A program made the position numbers and the translations under genes. Under the pieces are notes generated by a model. It made no database searches. It was not told the origin of the DNA and saw nothing but the letters and a program-made list of their open reading frames with translations. Shown one piece after another: positions 21,181 through 30,544 of a DNA stretch of 64,000 nucleotides; within the stretch, counting starts at the first letter, position 1; every line of letters starts with the position of its first letter. This DNA is from Limnohabitans sp. Rim28 (GTDB taxonomy: Bacteria > Pseudomonadota > Gammaproteobacteria > Burkholderiales > Burkholderiaceae_C), in assembly GCF_000293865.2 (NCBI RefSeq), contig NZ_ALKN02000005.1, positions 62,001 to 126,000 on the forward strand, given 5' to 3'.

Positions 21181-21553
21181 CTGGGCGTCTCCAAGGGCTT
21201 GCAACACGAACGTGTTACAGTGCGTCACGCCATTGGCGACTTATGCCCATCTCGCTCTTGCTGAGCCGATAGCGCATCCCGGCAGAGGGATGCCAGTCTT
21301 GTCCTCCACTGTGCACATCGCCCGCCATGCTTTCTAAGCTGGGCCCAGACGATTTTTTGCTTCCCTTTTCATGCACCTCTGCACGGTGCGGTTGTTCGCC
21401 AAGCTTTGCAGCTGGCATTCGAGGGAGCTTTTTGGCAGCAGGACATGCCAAGAACCGTTCCGCCAAACAGCCCCCTAGAGGGCCTTGTGTGCGGTTCGAC
21501 CCCCTTCGTTAAAATACATGACTACCTTTTATTGTTCACACCAACCCATCTCC
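21181..21553. other. Gene-free 373-nt region upstream of the small protein and infA
   Basis: No convincing gene on either strand. It contains a perfect 7-bp hairpin (21274-21280 with 21287-21293, GCATCCC/GGGATGC) and a TAAAAT box at about 21511-21516 that could be a -10 element for the downstream genes. Whether it is a long leader or encodes a small RNA cannot be decided from one sequence. Confidence 0.3.
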
Positions 21554-21769
21554 ATGGGAAAATTCCGAATTCAACCGTGCTCCAGGGCTTTGCCCAATGG
21601 CGCATTTGGCGCGCAAGTGTCTGTGGCCAGTGGCCGCGGCAGCGCCAGCACCGACCGCGTGATGCGTTTTGTGCCTGAATTTGCGACGCCTGCCGCCGCC
21701 AGTCAATACGCCCTCGATGAAGGCATGTTGTGGGTGGAGCGCCAGACGACAAAACCGATCCTGCTTTGA
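21554..21769 (+). CDS. Conserved small hypothetical protein upstream of infA
   Basis: A 71-residue protein (MGKFRIQPCSRALPNGAFGA..., ending WVERQTTKPILL), soluble, with a basic N-terminal half. The frame extends upstream to an ATG at 21518, but that start overlaps a possible -10 box, so 21554 is preferred with low certainty. It is 14 nt before infA. The function is unknown. Confidence 0.65.
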   Translation: MGKFRIQPCSRALPNGAFGAQVSVASGRGSASTDRVMRFVPEFATPAAASQYALDEGMLWVERQTTKPILL

Positions 21770-21783
21770 GAAAGACGTTTTAA

Positions 21784-22044
21784 ATGGCTAAAGAAGAACT
21801 GATTGAATTGATGGGCGTGGTCAACGAGGTGTTGCCCGACACCCGTTTTCGCGTGACGCTGGACAACGGCCATCAATTGATTGCTTATTCCGCTGGCAAG
21901 ATGCGCAAGAACCACATCCGCATTTTGGCGGGAGACCGCGTGACGCTGGAGTTGTCGCCTTATGACCTGAGCAAAGGCCGCATCAGCTTCCGTCACTTGG
22001 CTGGACGTGCACCGATGGCGCCTCGCCGCCCACCCGCACGCTGA
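21784..22044 (+). CDS. infA: Translation initiation factor IF-1
   Basis: An 86-residue S1/OB-fold protein: [44 protein letters not shown]. Compared with the usual ~72 residues it has an extra basic, proline-rich tail ([12 protein letters not shown]). It binds the ribosomal A site during initiation. Its position outside a ribosomal-protein operon suggests a standalone infA copy of the kind seen in Burkholderiales. Confidence 0.93.
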   Translation: MAKEELIELMGVVNEVLPDTRFRVTLDNGHQLIAYSAGKMRKNHIRILAGDRVTLELSPYDLSKGRISFRHLAGRAPMAPRRPPAR

Positions 22045-22139
22045 TCCTGGTCGCTTCTTTGCGTTGACCTGCGTCAACGCGCAAGGCTCTTGAATCGCAG
22101 AGCATGGCCCCCAAGTGTTTTTGAAATACAGGGGAATCC

Positions 22140-22586
22140 ATGACCGTTTCAGCCGACGCCTTGCACATTGTTTGTCCGCACTGCCACACCACCAACCGCG
22201 TGCGTGTGGCCGATCTGCACAACACACCCGATTGCGGGCAATGCCACCAAAACTTGTTTGCAGGACACCCGCTGGCGCTGGATGCAGCCAGCTTTGACAA
22301 GCACATCGGCCGCAATCAAATCCCGGTGTTGGTGGACTTTTGGGCCTCTTGGTGTGGGCCTTGCCGCATGATGGCCCCGGCCTACGAGCAGGCAGCGGGT
22401 CTTTTGGAACCCCAAGTGCGGGTGGCCAAACTCAACACCGAAGAGGCGCAAGCCATCGCTGCCCGCTTCAACATCCGCAGTATTCCCACACTCGCTTTGT
22501 TTGTCGGCGGTCAAGAAGTCGCCCGCCAAGCTGGGGCATTTCGCACGGCGCAAGACATCGCCGATTGGGCGCGCTCTCACCTTTGA
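22140..22586 (+). CDS. trxC: Thioredoxin 2
   Basis: A 148-residue protein with an N-terminal zinc finger (CPHCHTTN and CGQCHQ) before a thioredoxin domain with active site WCGPC. This arrangement defines TrxC, a cytosolic oxidative-stress thioredoxin. AGGGGAA lies just upstream of the ATG. It converges with cca, 10 nt away. Confidence 0.94.
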   Translation: MTVSADALHIVCPHCHTTNRVRVADLHNTPDCGQCHQNLFAGHPLALDAASFDKHIGRNQIPVLVDFWASWCGPCRMMAPAYEQAAGLLEPQVRVAKLNTEEAQAIAARFNIRSIPTLALFVGGQEVARQAGAFRTAQDIADWARSHL

Positions 22587-22596
22587 GCTGACGCAC

Positions 22597-23847
22597 TTAC
22601 AACACGTGCGCAATGGCCTTGACGCGGGCCTGGGCGATCTGCGCGCCAATTTGCGCGCCTTTGAGACCTGCAGCCGCCGCTGCTTGTGCAATCGGCGCGG
22701 TCTCGACGGACAGCGCCGCTTTTTGTGCCTGCTGTAAACGTGCTGCCTGTGGGTAAGCCGTTTCTTCAAACCCCAGCCGCCCCCGCGCATCGCATTCGCA
22801 GGCTTGCAGCACCTGTGCAAAACGTTCGGGTTGACGGATCGCATCGCAGCGTTCCAGCAAGCGCATCACGGCTTCGGCATTCAAGTCCCCACTGCGGTGG
22901 ATGTTGCCGTGCTCCCGCGCCACCACATCGGCGAGTTCTTTGCAGTCGTTGGGTACGCGCAGGCGTTCGCAAACTTGTTGCAAAAGCTTCACGCTGCGGC
23001 CTTCGTGGCCGATGTGGCGCGGCAGCACGTCGGCAGGGGTGCTGCCTTTGCCCAGGTCGTGCATCAGGCAGGCCACGCGCACGGCCAGCGGCATGTTCAA
23101 CCTGGCCGCCATGTCCATCACCAACATCATGTGCACGCCCGTGTCGATTTCGGGGTGGTATTCGGGGCGCTGGGGCACGCCCCACAGACGGTCCAGCTCG
23201 GGCAGCAAGACTTGGAGCGCGCCGCACTCGCGCAGCACCGCGAACATGCGAGAAGGCTTCTCGCTCATCAGCCCCTTGCTCAACTCCTGCCAAACGCGCT
23301 CGGGCACCAGGTGGTTGGCCTCGCCGTGATCCACCATTTGGCGCATCAGCACCATTGTCTCGTCGGCCACACTGAAGTCGGCAAAGCGCGCCGCCAAGCG
23401 CGCCACGCGCAGGATCCGCACCGGGTCTTCGGCAAAGGCCCCGGTCACATGGCGCAGCACCTTGTGGTTCAGGTCAGCCTGGCCGCCATGGGGGTCAATG
23501 ATGTGGCCAGCCCAGGTGCTGGGCAGCGCGTGCGCCAGCGCCTCCGGCACGGCCATGGCGTTCACCGTGAGGTCGCGCCGCGCCAAGTCTTCTTCAAGGG
23601 TGACGTTGGGCGCAGCCTGCACCGCAAAGCCCTTGTAGCCCCGGGCCGTTTTGCGCTCGGTGCGGGCCAAGGCATATTCTTCGCGGGTCTGTGGATGCAA
23701 AAAAACAGGAAAGTCCTTGCCGACGGGGATGAAGCCCTGGGCGCTCATGGCTTCGGGGGTGCTGCCCACCACCACCCAGTCGCGGTCATTCACGGTCTGG
23801 CCCATCAAGGCATCACGCACTGCACCGCCAACGACAAAAACGCCCAT
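22597..23847 (-). CDS. cca: Multifunctional CCA tRNA nucleotidyltransferase
   Basis: A 416-residue class II nucleotidyltransferase: GGAVRDALMG, the catalytic DRD pair, LARRDLTVNAMA, and a C-terminal HD domain (CLMHDLGKG). It builds and repairs tRNA 3' CCA ends. The long form with an HD domain matches gammaproteobacterial and betaproteobacterial Cca. It is 8 nt downstream of the GST gene. Confidence 0.95.
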   Translation of the reverse strand: MGVFVVGGAVRDALMGQTVNDRDWVVVGSTPEAMSAQGFIPVGKDFPVFLHPQTREEYALARTERKTARGYKGFAVQAAPNVTLEEDLARRDLTVNAMAVPEALAHALPSTWAGHIIDPHGGQADLNHKVLRHVTGAFAEDPVRILRVARLAARFADFSVADETMVLMRQMVDHGEANHLVPERVWQELSKGLMSEKPSRMFAVLRECGALQVLLPELDRLWGVPQRPEYHPEIDTGVHMMLVMDMAARLNMPLAVRVACLMHDLGKGSTPADVLPRHIGHEGRSVKLLQQVCERLRVPNDCKELADVVAREHGNIHRSGDLNAEAVMRLLERCDAIRQPERFAQVLQACECDARGRLGFEETAYPQAARLQQAQKAALSVETAPIAQAAAAAGLKGAQIGAQIAQARVKAIAHVL

Positions 23848-23855
23848 GATGGCCC

Positions 23856-24539
23856 TCAGCGTTGGAGCCGGAAAGGCTCTTCAAAGTCGATGAAGTCCTG
23901 CTCGGCCATTGCCTCGTCGATCCAGGCCTTCACGCCGGGCAGGGCGCACACGCGGTCCATGTAAGCGGCCACATCGGCCGGTACGGGCAGGGCGTAGGTT
24001 TTGAGGCGCATGACCACTGGGGCGAAGTAGGCGTCGGCGATGGTGAAGTGACCAAACAGCATGGGGCCGCCGTGCTCTGCCAGCAGACCGCTCCACAGGC
24101 TGCAAATGCGGTTCAGGTCAGCACGCACAGCAGGTTTATCGCGCAGGGCCAAAGCGCCAATCTCGGGCAGATGCGCTTCGATGTTCATGGGGCAGGCACT
24201 GCGCAAGGCCATGAAGCCGCTGTGCATCTCGGCGCAGATGCTGCGGGCGCGTGCTCGGGCAGCGCGGTCCTGTGGCCAAAGCTGCTGGTCTGGAAACTGT
24301 TCGGCCACATATTCCGCAATCGCCAGCGTGTCCCACACGGCCAGACCGTCGTGCACCAGCACGGGCACCTTGCCCACCGGGTTGACGTCTTTGAGCGCGG
24401 CCTTGAACTGCGAGTCGGGCGCAAAGCTGTCAAAGCGCACCAAGACCTCTTCAAAGTCAATGCCCGCCTGGCGCAGCATCACCCAGGGGCGCATGGACCA
24501 GGACGAGTAGTTTTTGTTGGCGATGTAAAGCTGGATCAT
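23856..24539 (-). CDS. Glutathione S-transferase family protein
   Basis: A 227-residue protein with an N-terminal thioredoxin-like domain (NKNYSSWSMRPWVMLRQ; PVGKVPVLVHDG) and a helical C-terminal domain. SSWS supplies the likely catalytic serine. The substrate is unknown. Upstream lies a large hairpin-forming element. Confidence 0.9.
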   Translation of the reverse strand: MIQLYIANKNYSSWSMRPWVMLRQAGIDFEEVLVRFDSFAPDSQFKAALKDVNPVGKVPVLVHDGLAVWDTLAIAEYVAEQFPDQQLWPQDRAARARARSICAEMHSGFMALRSACPMNIEAHLPEIGALALRDKPAVRADLNRICSLWSGLLAEHGGPMLFGHFTIADAYFAPVVMRLKTYALPVPADVAAYMDRVCALPGVKAWIDEAMAEQDFIDFEEPFRLQR

Positions 24540-24614
24540 TGTTTTCTCCCGTCAATCAGAGCCCACATGTTAGCGGTCACGGCTGCAGACGAGGCGCATA
24601 TTGCACCGCTAAGG

Positions 24615-24686
24615 TGTGTGAGGGCATGCGGCGGGTGACGATTTTCGGTACCCCGTCATGAGGAACCCGTCGCATGCCCTCACACA
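24615..24686. repeat. 22-bp inverted repeat in the GST upstream region
   Basis: Arms 24615-24636 and 24665-24686 pair over 22 positions with a single G-U; the core is TGTGTGAGGGCATGCG against its exact complement. The 28-nt loop can form a further 4-bp pair (GACG/CGTC). It lies between two minus-strand genes. It lacks a T-run and could be a dispersed palindrome or a transcription block. Confidence 0.8.
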
Positions 24687-24712
24687 TCCACCAAAGCGGC
24701 TTGCAAATGGAA

Positions 24713-25672
24713 TCAGCGCCCCGCGCCCGATCGCCAACGGTTCAACTTGCTGCGCGGGCCGCGGTGACCCAGATAGGTCGGCGCCACGCCCGCAGCCGAT
24801 GCGGCCGTGATGCCCAAGGCCGCAAGACCTGGCAGCAGGCCCGTGCCCACGTTGTCCACTTTCATCGAGGCCAGGTTGTCTCGGCTCATCAAAGGCTCAC
24901 CCGGGGCCAACTCCATGGCCGCCGCTTGCAGCCAGCCCACCCACATCGGCAAACCGATCACCGGTCGGCCTCGGCCGTTATTGATGCCCGCCCATTGGCC
25001 AGCGCGCTGCACCAATTCACCCAGGGTCAGCACGTCCGGGCCGCACAGCTCGTAGGTCTGACCGATGGTGTTGGGCTGTTGCAAGCAGGTCACCACCGCG
25101 CGCGCCACATCCCCCACCCACACCGGGGCAAAGCGTGTGCCGCTGCCTGCCAGGGGCATGAAAGGGGCGACCGCCTGCAGATCGGCGAACAGGTTGAGGA
25201 ATTTGTCTTCGGCCCCAAAAATCACGCTCGGGCGCAGCAAGGTCAGTTGCAGGCCTGCAGCTTGCAAAACCGCTTCGCCGCGCGCCTTGCTGCGCTGGTA
25301 CATCGAGGGGCCTTGAGGGTCGGCGCCCAAAGCGCTGACATGCACCAAGCGCTGTACGCCCGCTTTTTTCATGGCGCTGGCGATCTTGCCGGGCAAGTTC
25401 ACATGCACGTTCTCAAAACGGTGTTCGTTGCCGTGCAGCACCGCCACCAAATTGACCACCGCATCGTGGCCGGGCATCAGGCGTGCCAGATCGGCCTCGC
25501 TGTGCACAGAGGCTTCAATCACCGTGAGCCCGGGCAAACTTTGCACCTTGGCCGCATGCACGGCGCGGCGGGTGGGCACGGTGATGTGCCAGCCCAAGCG
25601 CGCCAGTTGTTCGCACACTTGGCGGCCGACAAAGCCACTGCCACCCAGGACCAGAACGCGTGGTGTGCTCAT
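24713..25672 (-). CDS. NDUFA9-like NAD(P)-binding SDR protein
   Basis: A 319-residue extended/atypical SDR beginning STPRVLVLGGSGFVGRQVCE. The family is annotated as complex I NDUFA9 subunit-like; bacterial members lack an assigned reaction. The catalytic Tyr-Lys pair is not evident, as in other atypical members. The frame is open upstream to 25741, but the Rossmann motif begins at the chosen start. Its start overlaps the upstream DUF2817 gene stop by 4 nt. Confidence 0.85.
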   Translation of the reverse strand: MSTPRVLVLGGSGFVGRQVCEQLARLGWHITVPTRRAVHAAKVQSLPGLTVIEASVHSEADLARLMPGHDAVVNLVAVLHGNEHRFENVHVNLPGKIASAMKKAGVQRLVHVSALGADPQGPSMYQRSKARGEAVLQAAGLQLTLLRPSVIFGAEDKFLNLFADLQAVAPFMPLAGSGTRFAPVWVGDVARAVVTCLQQPNTIGQTYELCGPDVLTLGELVQRAGQWAGINNGRGRPVIGLPMWVGWLQAAAMELAPGEPLMSRDNLASMKVDNVGTGLLPGLAALGITAASAAGVAPTYLGHRGPRSKLNRWRSGAGR

Positions 25673-26757
25673 GGTGTGCTCAATCCGGTGACTGCCTGGT
25701 GCATCGCTTCCAGGGCTTGATCGACGATTTGGGTGCGCCATGCGTCGGTGTCGGTGTAGAAGGCGTCCATCAGGTCTTGTTTGATTTGCTTTTTCAGAGC
25801 TTCAGGCGCTTCGGGGTGCAGCTGCAGCCAATGGTCGCCACGCAAGGCGCCAATGACCTTGTCTTGGGTTTGTGTGCCGTATTCCATGGCGATGCCGGTG
25901 TACTCGGCTTGCGGACATTCCTGGTAAGCCGCCATCCACATCAGGCCGGTGAGGAAGGCCGAGGTGGATGAACCGTCGTAAATGGAGGTGATGCCCTGGC
26001 CCCACCAGGCTTTGGCGCGGGCAAAGGCTTTGGCGTCGTCGGCGCAGGCAAAGATGCGCTCGCCCACACCGCTGGGGCCCAGGCCGGTGTGCAGGTCGAT
26101 CCAGGCCATTTTTTGGCAAGACTGGGCGTATTTCTGCAGCACTTGGCGCAGCGTCAGGTTGCTCCAGGTGGGGGCCTGGCCACCAAAGAACAGGCCGTCT
26201 GGAAATTCGTGTTGTCCTTGAGAGACCGCAGCCTGAAAGGCTTTCATGCCGCGCTCGGCGATGTACTGGGTGGTGGCCGCTGTATTGGCGGCATCGGGTG
26301 GCCAGACCTCGGGCAGCAGCAAGGGGTGGATCTCGCGGTAGGCCGCGTTGTCGGGCAGTGGCTTGGAGAAGTCCTGGAAGTTTCGATTGATGTCCACGTT
26401 TTCGTGGGTCACCCGGCGTACATGCGAAAACCCGTGCGGGTTGAGGGCATGGATGTAGAGCACGGCCACACCCTGAGCCTTGGCCGCCTCTCGCCAAGCG
26501 GTGTTTTGCAGCGCGTGGATTTGCACGCCGGAGCCGCAGTAGCCCTCTACGCCGTGGCAAGCGCTGCTGATGACCAGAAGCTTTCGGGCTTCGGCCGCGC
26601 CGTCCAGCACCACGTCCATGGCCAGGGTTTCACCGTCCCGACCGGGCAGGGGGTGAAGCTTCGAGTCCACCGGAAGGCCCGCATTTTGGGCAGCGTTCAG
26701 GAATTTCTCGCGGGCCTGCGCGTAGCTTTGAGAAAAGCCATTCTGGATGTCGTTCAT
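25669..26757 (-). CDS. DUF2817 (M14-like) zinc hydrolase
   Basis: A 362-residue protein similar to DUF2817, related to M14 carboxypeptidases. It has SACHGVEGYCGS, which supplies the His and Glu metal ligands, and ENVDINRNFQDF. The substrate is unknown. The start MNDIQNGFSQ at 26757 is chosen. It sits between the M20 hydrolase gene and the NDUFA9-like gene, 10 nt from the former, so the three are probably co-transcribed. Confidence 0.85.
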   Translation of the reverse strand: MNDIQNGFSQSYAQAREKFLNAAQNAGLPVDSKLHPLPGRDGETLAMDVVLDGAAEARKLLVISSACHGVEGYCGSGVQIHALQNTAWREAAKAQGVAVLYIHALNPHGFSHVRRVTHENVDINRNFQDFSKPLPDNAAYREIHPLLLPEVWPPDAANTAATTQYIAERGMKAFQAAVSQGQHEFPDGLFFGGQAPTWSNLTLRQVLQKYAQSCQKMAWIDLHTGLGPSGVGERIFACADDAKAFARAKAWWGQGITSIYDGSSTSAFLTGLMWMAAYQECPQAEYTGIAMEYGTQTQDKVIGALRGDHWLQLHPEAPEALKKQIKQDLMDAFYTDTDAWRTQIVDQALEAMHQAVTGLSTP

Positions 26758-26767
26758 GCGAGGGCGG

Positions 26768-27979
26768 TCAAGTGGTTTGTGTCGGGCTGGCCAGCCATTG
26801 CGTGGCCAGTTCGACCCAATAGGTGCCACCCAGTGGAATCAGGTCGTCGTTGAAGTCGTAACTCGGGTTGTGCAGGGTGCAAGGGCCGCCGCCGTGGCCC
26901 ATCTCGCGGTGCGCGCCGTCGCCGTTGCTGATGAAGACATACGCGCCCGGCTTGGCTTGCAGCATGTACGAGAAGTCTTCGGCGCCCATGGTGGGCTCTT
27001 GAGACATCACATGGTCAGCGCCCACGATGCCGTTCATCACTTGGCGTGCGAAGTCGGCTTCTGGGGCGCTGTTGATGGTGGGCGGGTAGTTGCGGTGGAA
27101 TTCAAACTCGCATTGCGCGCCAAAAGCCGCGCAAAGCGACTCGGCCACTTGCTTCATGCGGGTTTCGATCAGGTCCAGCACTTCAATGCTGAAGGTGCGC
27201 ACTGTGCCCTGCAACTCGCACGAGTCGGGCACCACGTTGGTGGCCTCACCCGCGTGGATCATGGTGACCGAGATCACACCCGCATCCACCGGCTTTTTGT
27301 TGCGGGTGATGATGGTCTGAAAGCCTTGCACCAGCTGGCAGGCGATCGGCACCGGGTCGATGCCGTTGTGCGGCAGCGCCGCGTGGCTGCCTTTGCCCCG
27401 GATGGTGATCTTGAACTCGTTGCTGGACGCCATGACCGGGCCAGGGCTGACCGCAAAAGTGCCCACAGGCGCGCCAGGCCAGTTGTGCATGCCAAACACG
27501 GCCTGCATGGGGAACTTCTCGAACAAACCGTCTTTGATCATTTCGCGGGCGCCGCCGCCGCCTTCTTCGGCGGGTTGGAAGATCAAATACACCGTGCCGT
27601 CAAAGTCGCGGTGCTTGGCAAAGTGCTTGGCCGCAGCCAAAAGCATGGCCGTGTGGCCGTCGTGGCCGCAGGCGTGCATCTTGCCCGGGTAGCTGCTGGC
27701 GTGGGCGAAGGTGTTGAACTCCTGCATGGGCAGGGCGTCGATGTCGGCGCGCAAGCCAATGCCGCGACCGCAAGCCCCGCCATCTCGCCCATGCACGATG
27801 CCCACCACGCCGGTGGTGCCCATGCCGCGGTGGATGGGGATGCCCCAGTCGGTCAGCTGCTGGGCGACCACGTCGGCTGTGCGCACTTCTTGGAAGCACA
27901 GCTCGGGGTGGGCGTGGATGTCTTTGCGGATGGCCGCGATGCTGGCCGCGTCGGTGAGGATGGTGTCGATGAGTTTCAT
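26768..27979 (-). CDS. M20 family amidohydrolase (hippurate/N-acyl-amino-acid hydrolase type)
   Basis: A 403-residue M20D metallopeptidase homologue. Motifs: DIHAHPELCFQE, CGHDGHTAML, PAEEGGGGAREM, MGAEDFSYML. It probably hydrolyses an N-acyl or amide-linked amino acid. The start MKLIDTIL is chosen; the upstream extension to 28051 lacks similarity. With the downstream DUF2817 protein it suggests a small peptide or amide catabolic operon. Confidence 0.9.
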   Translation of the reverse strand: MKLIDTILTDAASIAAIRKDIHAHPELCFQEVRTADVVAQQLTDWGIPIHRGMGTTGVVGIVHGRDGGACGRGIGLRADIDALPMQEFNTFAHASSYPGKMHACGHDGHTAMLLAAAKHFAKHRDFDGTVYLIFQPAEEGGGGAREMIKDGLFEKFPMQAVFGMHNWPGAPVGTFAVSPGPVMASSNEFKITIRGKGSHAALPHNGIDPVPIACQLVQGFQTIITRNKKPVDAGVISVTMIHAGEATNVVPDSCELQGTVRTFSIEVLDLIETRMKQVAESLCAAFGAQCEFEFHRNYPPTINSAPEADFARQVMNGIVGADHVMSQEPTMGAEDFSYMLQAKPGAYVFISNGDGAHREMGHGGGPCTLHNPSYDFNDDLIPLGGTYWVELATQWLASPTQTT

Positions 27980-28116
27980 GGTGTTCAGTCTAGCGATAGT
28001 CGGTCTATTTTGCCAATTCCCGCTGCACCACCCGCAGCGCATCGGGGACATGCCCGTCTTTTACCCTGTGCAGCGCATCGGCCACAATCGGGATTGCGAC
28101 TTCAGGAAGACCTCTC

Positions 28117-30237
28117 ATGTTGCCCCAGCCCGCTGCCCATGTGGCCCTTGACACCCTCCAGACCGTGCGCGGCGCTTGCCCGCACGACTGCCCCGACACC
28201 TGCGCCTTGCTGACCACGGTGGAGCACGGCCGTGCCACCAAGGTGCAGGGCAATCCCGCGCACGCGCAGACCGATGGTGTGCTGTGCACCAAGGTGTCCC
28301 GTTACACCGAGCGCACTTACCACCCGGATCGCCTGTTGACGCCGATGAAGCGCGTCGGCCCCAAAGGCACGGGCCAGTTTGAGCCTGTCAGCTGGGATGA
28401 GGCGCTGGATGCGATTGCCGCCCAGCTGAAAATCATCGCTGCGCGCGACCCGCAGGCCGTCTTGCCTTACAGCTACGCGGGCACCATGGGCCTGGTGCAG
28501 GGTGAGTCGATCGCGGCGCGGTTTTTCCACCAATTGGGCGCATCGCTCTTGGACCGCACGATTTGCGCCTCGGCCGGGGCCGAAGCCCTGACCCAGACCC
28601 TGGGCAACAAGGTGGGCATGAAGGTCGAGTTTTATGCCGAATCCAAGCTCATCGTCATTTGGGGCAGCAACTCGATTGGCAGCAACCTGCACTTTTGGCG
28701 CATCGCCCAAGAGGCCAAGCGCCAGGGGGCCAAGCTGGTCTGCATCGACCCAAGGCGCAGCGAGACGGCCGAAAAATGCCACGAACACATCGCCTTGCGC
28801 CCTGGCACCGACGCTGCGCTGGCGCTGGCCCTCATGCACGAATTGATCGTGCACGGCTGGCTGGACTTGGATTACATCGAGCGCTACACCTTGGGCTGGG
28901 AAGCCCTGAAAGCCCGCGCCTCGCAGTGGTCACCCGAACGCGCGGCCGAGGTGTGCGGTGTGCCGGTTGAACAAATTCGCCAACTGGCCCGCGACTGGGG
29001 CACGACCCAACCCGCGGCCATTCGACTGAACTACGGCATGCAGCGCGTGCGCGGGGGCGGCAACGCGGTGCGGGCGATCGCTTGCCTGCCCGCGCTCACG
29101 GGCGCTTGGCGGCACCGTGCGGGCGGTGTCTTGCTCAGCAGCTCGGGGCATTTCCCGGTGCGGCGTGCGGCCTTGCAGCGGCCTGACTTGCTGGGCGAGC
29201 GGCGTCCGCGCACCCTCAACATGTCCACCATTGGCGACGATTTGCTGCGTCCCGCTTCGCCCGAGTGGGGCCCGAAGGTGGAGGCCTTGGTGGTTTACAA
29301 CAGCAACCCGGTGGCGGTGGCCCCCGAGTCGGGCAAGGTGGTGCAGGGCTTTGCCCGCGAAGACCTCTTCACCGTGGTGCTGGAGCATTTCCAGACCGAC
29401 ACGGCCGACTACGCCGATTTCATCTTGCCCGCCACCACGCAGCTGGAGCATTGGGACATCCACACCAGCTATGGCCACACCGACGTGCTGCTGAACCGCC
29501 CGGCCATTGCCCCCGTGGGCGGTGCGCGCACCAACACCGACATCTTCCGGGCGCTGGCGGTGCGCATGGGGTTTGACCATCCGTGTTTTGCAGACACCGA
29601 CGAAAGCCTGTGCCGCAGCGCCATTGGCGACGAAAAAGACTTCGAGCAGCTGCTGGCGCACGGCTTTGCTTCACTGCCTGTGCCGGATGCGCCTTTTGCC
29701 CAGGGCAACTTCCCGACGCCTTCGGGCCGCTGCGAATTCTTCAGCCAGCGCCTGGCCGACCAGGGCCTGGACGGCCTGCCCGATCACCTGCCCAATTACG
29801 AAGCGGCGGGCAGCGATGCACGTTACCCCTTGGCCATGATCTCGCCGCCAGCGCGCAACTTCCTCAATTCGACCTTTGTGAATGTGCAAAGCCTGCGCGA
29901 CATCGAAGCCGAGCCGGTGCTGGAAATGCATCCGCAAGACGCGGCGGCGCGCGGCATTGCCGACGGTGCGGTGGTGCGCGTGTTCAACGACCGGGGCACT
30001 TACCACTGCAAGGCGCGCTTAAACCAGCGTGCGCGGCCCGGCGTAGTCAACGGCCTGGGCATCTGGTGGCGCAAGCTGGGCCTGAACCGCACCAATGTGA
30101 ACGAGCTGACCAGCCAGCACCTGACCGATCTGGGCCGAGCGCCCGTGTTTTACGACTGTTTGGTGCAGGTGGCCTTGGACGCTGCATTTGCGGCCACCAT
30201 CGCCGCCGTAGAGACTTCGAAAGAACCCCATGCCTGA
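28117..30237 (+). CDS. Molybdopterin-dependent oxidoreductase (DMSO reductase family)
   Basis: A 706-residue catalytic subunit. The N-terminal Fe-S signature CPHDCPDTC with a following VLCTKV cysteine is present; central and C-terminal molybdopterin domains carry GTMGLVQGES, IVIWGSNS, YNSNPVAVAP and a formate-dehydrogenase-like dinucleotide-binding end. No Tat signal is visible, so it is probably cytoplasmic. The electron acceptor and substrate are unknown. The next gene starts inside its last 8 nt. Confidence 0.9.
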   Translation: MLPQPAAHVALDTLQTVRGACPHDCPDTCALLTTVEHGRATKVQGNPAHAQTDGVLCTKVSRYTERTYHPDRLLTPMKRVGPKGTGQFEPVSWDEALDAIAAQLKIIAARDPQAVLPYSYAGTMGLVQGESIAARFFHQLGASLLDRTICASAGAEALTQTLGNKVGMKVEFYAESKLIVIWGSNSIGSNLHFWRIAQEAKRQGAKLVCIDPRRSETAEKCHEHIALRPGTDAALALALMHELIVHGWLDLDYIERYTLGWEALKARASQWSPERAAEVCGVPVEQIRQLARDWGTTQPAAIRLNYGMQRVRGGGNAVRAIACLPALTGAWRHRAGGVLLSSSGHFPVRRAALQRPDLLGERRPRTLNMSTIGDDLLRPASPEWGPKVEALVVYNSNPVAVAPESGKVVQGFAREDLFTVVLEHFQTDTADYADFILPATTQLEHWDIHTSYGHTDVLLNRPAIAPVGGARTNTDIFRALAVRMGFDHPCFADTDESLCRSAIGDEKDFEQLLAHGFASLPVPDAPFAQGNFPTPSGRCEFFSQRLADQGLDGLPDHLPNYEAAGSDARYPLAMISPPARNFLNSTFVNVQSLRDIEAEPVLEMHPQDAAARGIADGAVVRVFNDRGTYHCKARLNQRARPGVVNGLGIWWRKLGLNRTNVNELTSQHLTDLGRAPVFYDCLVQVALDAAFAATIAAVETSKEPHA

Positions 30238-30526
30238 TTTGAGAATAGAACGTGAACACACCTTGGGCCTGGACGGCGCGCGCTTGGTGGCCGATCGCTG
30301 GCGCGAGCAGGCTGAGCAAGACTGGGGCATGACGTGTTCTTTAGAGCCAGGTGAGGCGGTGGACCGCATGCGCTTTGAGCGCAGCGGTGTGAGTGGTGAG
30401 CTGTCTGTGAGCGCTTCCCGCTTCGACATGCAGATCAAGCTTGGCTTTTTGCTGGGCGCCTACAGCAGCAAGATCGAAGAAAAAATCCAAGCCAATTTGG
30501 ATGCTTTGTTGGGCCCGGTGGTCTGA
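30230..30526 (+). CDS. Polyhydroxyalkanoic acid system (PHA granule region) family protein
   Basis: A 98-residue protein that matches the small PHA_gran_rgn family (MPDLRIEREHTLGLDGAR; LGFLLGAYSSKIEEKIQ). The family is named from neighbours of PHA genes; its activity is not established. Its start overlaps the molybdopterin gene end by 8 nt. No PHA synthase or phasin gene lies nearby. Confidence 0.8.
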   Translation: MPDLRIEREHTLGLDGARLVADRWREQAEQDWGMTCSLEPGEAVDRMRFERSGVSGELSVSASRFDMQIKLGFLLGAYSSKIEEKIQANLDALLGPVV

Positions 30527-30544
30527 AACCAGGTTTTGCCGGAC

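Noticed and set aside
21181-21553. 6S RNA or a known riboswitch before infA
   Set aside because: No recognisable 6S central bubble or riboswitch core was seen; only a short hairpin is clear.
30230-30526. A PHA biosynthesis locus
   Set aside because: Only the small granule-region family protein is present; no synthase, reductase or phasin gene lies in the window.
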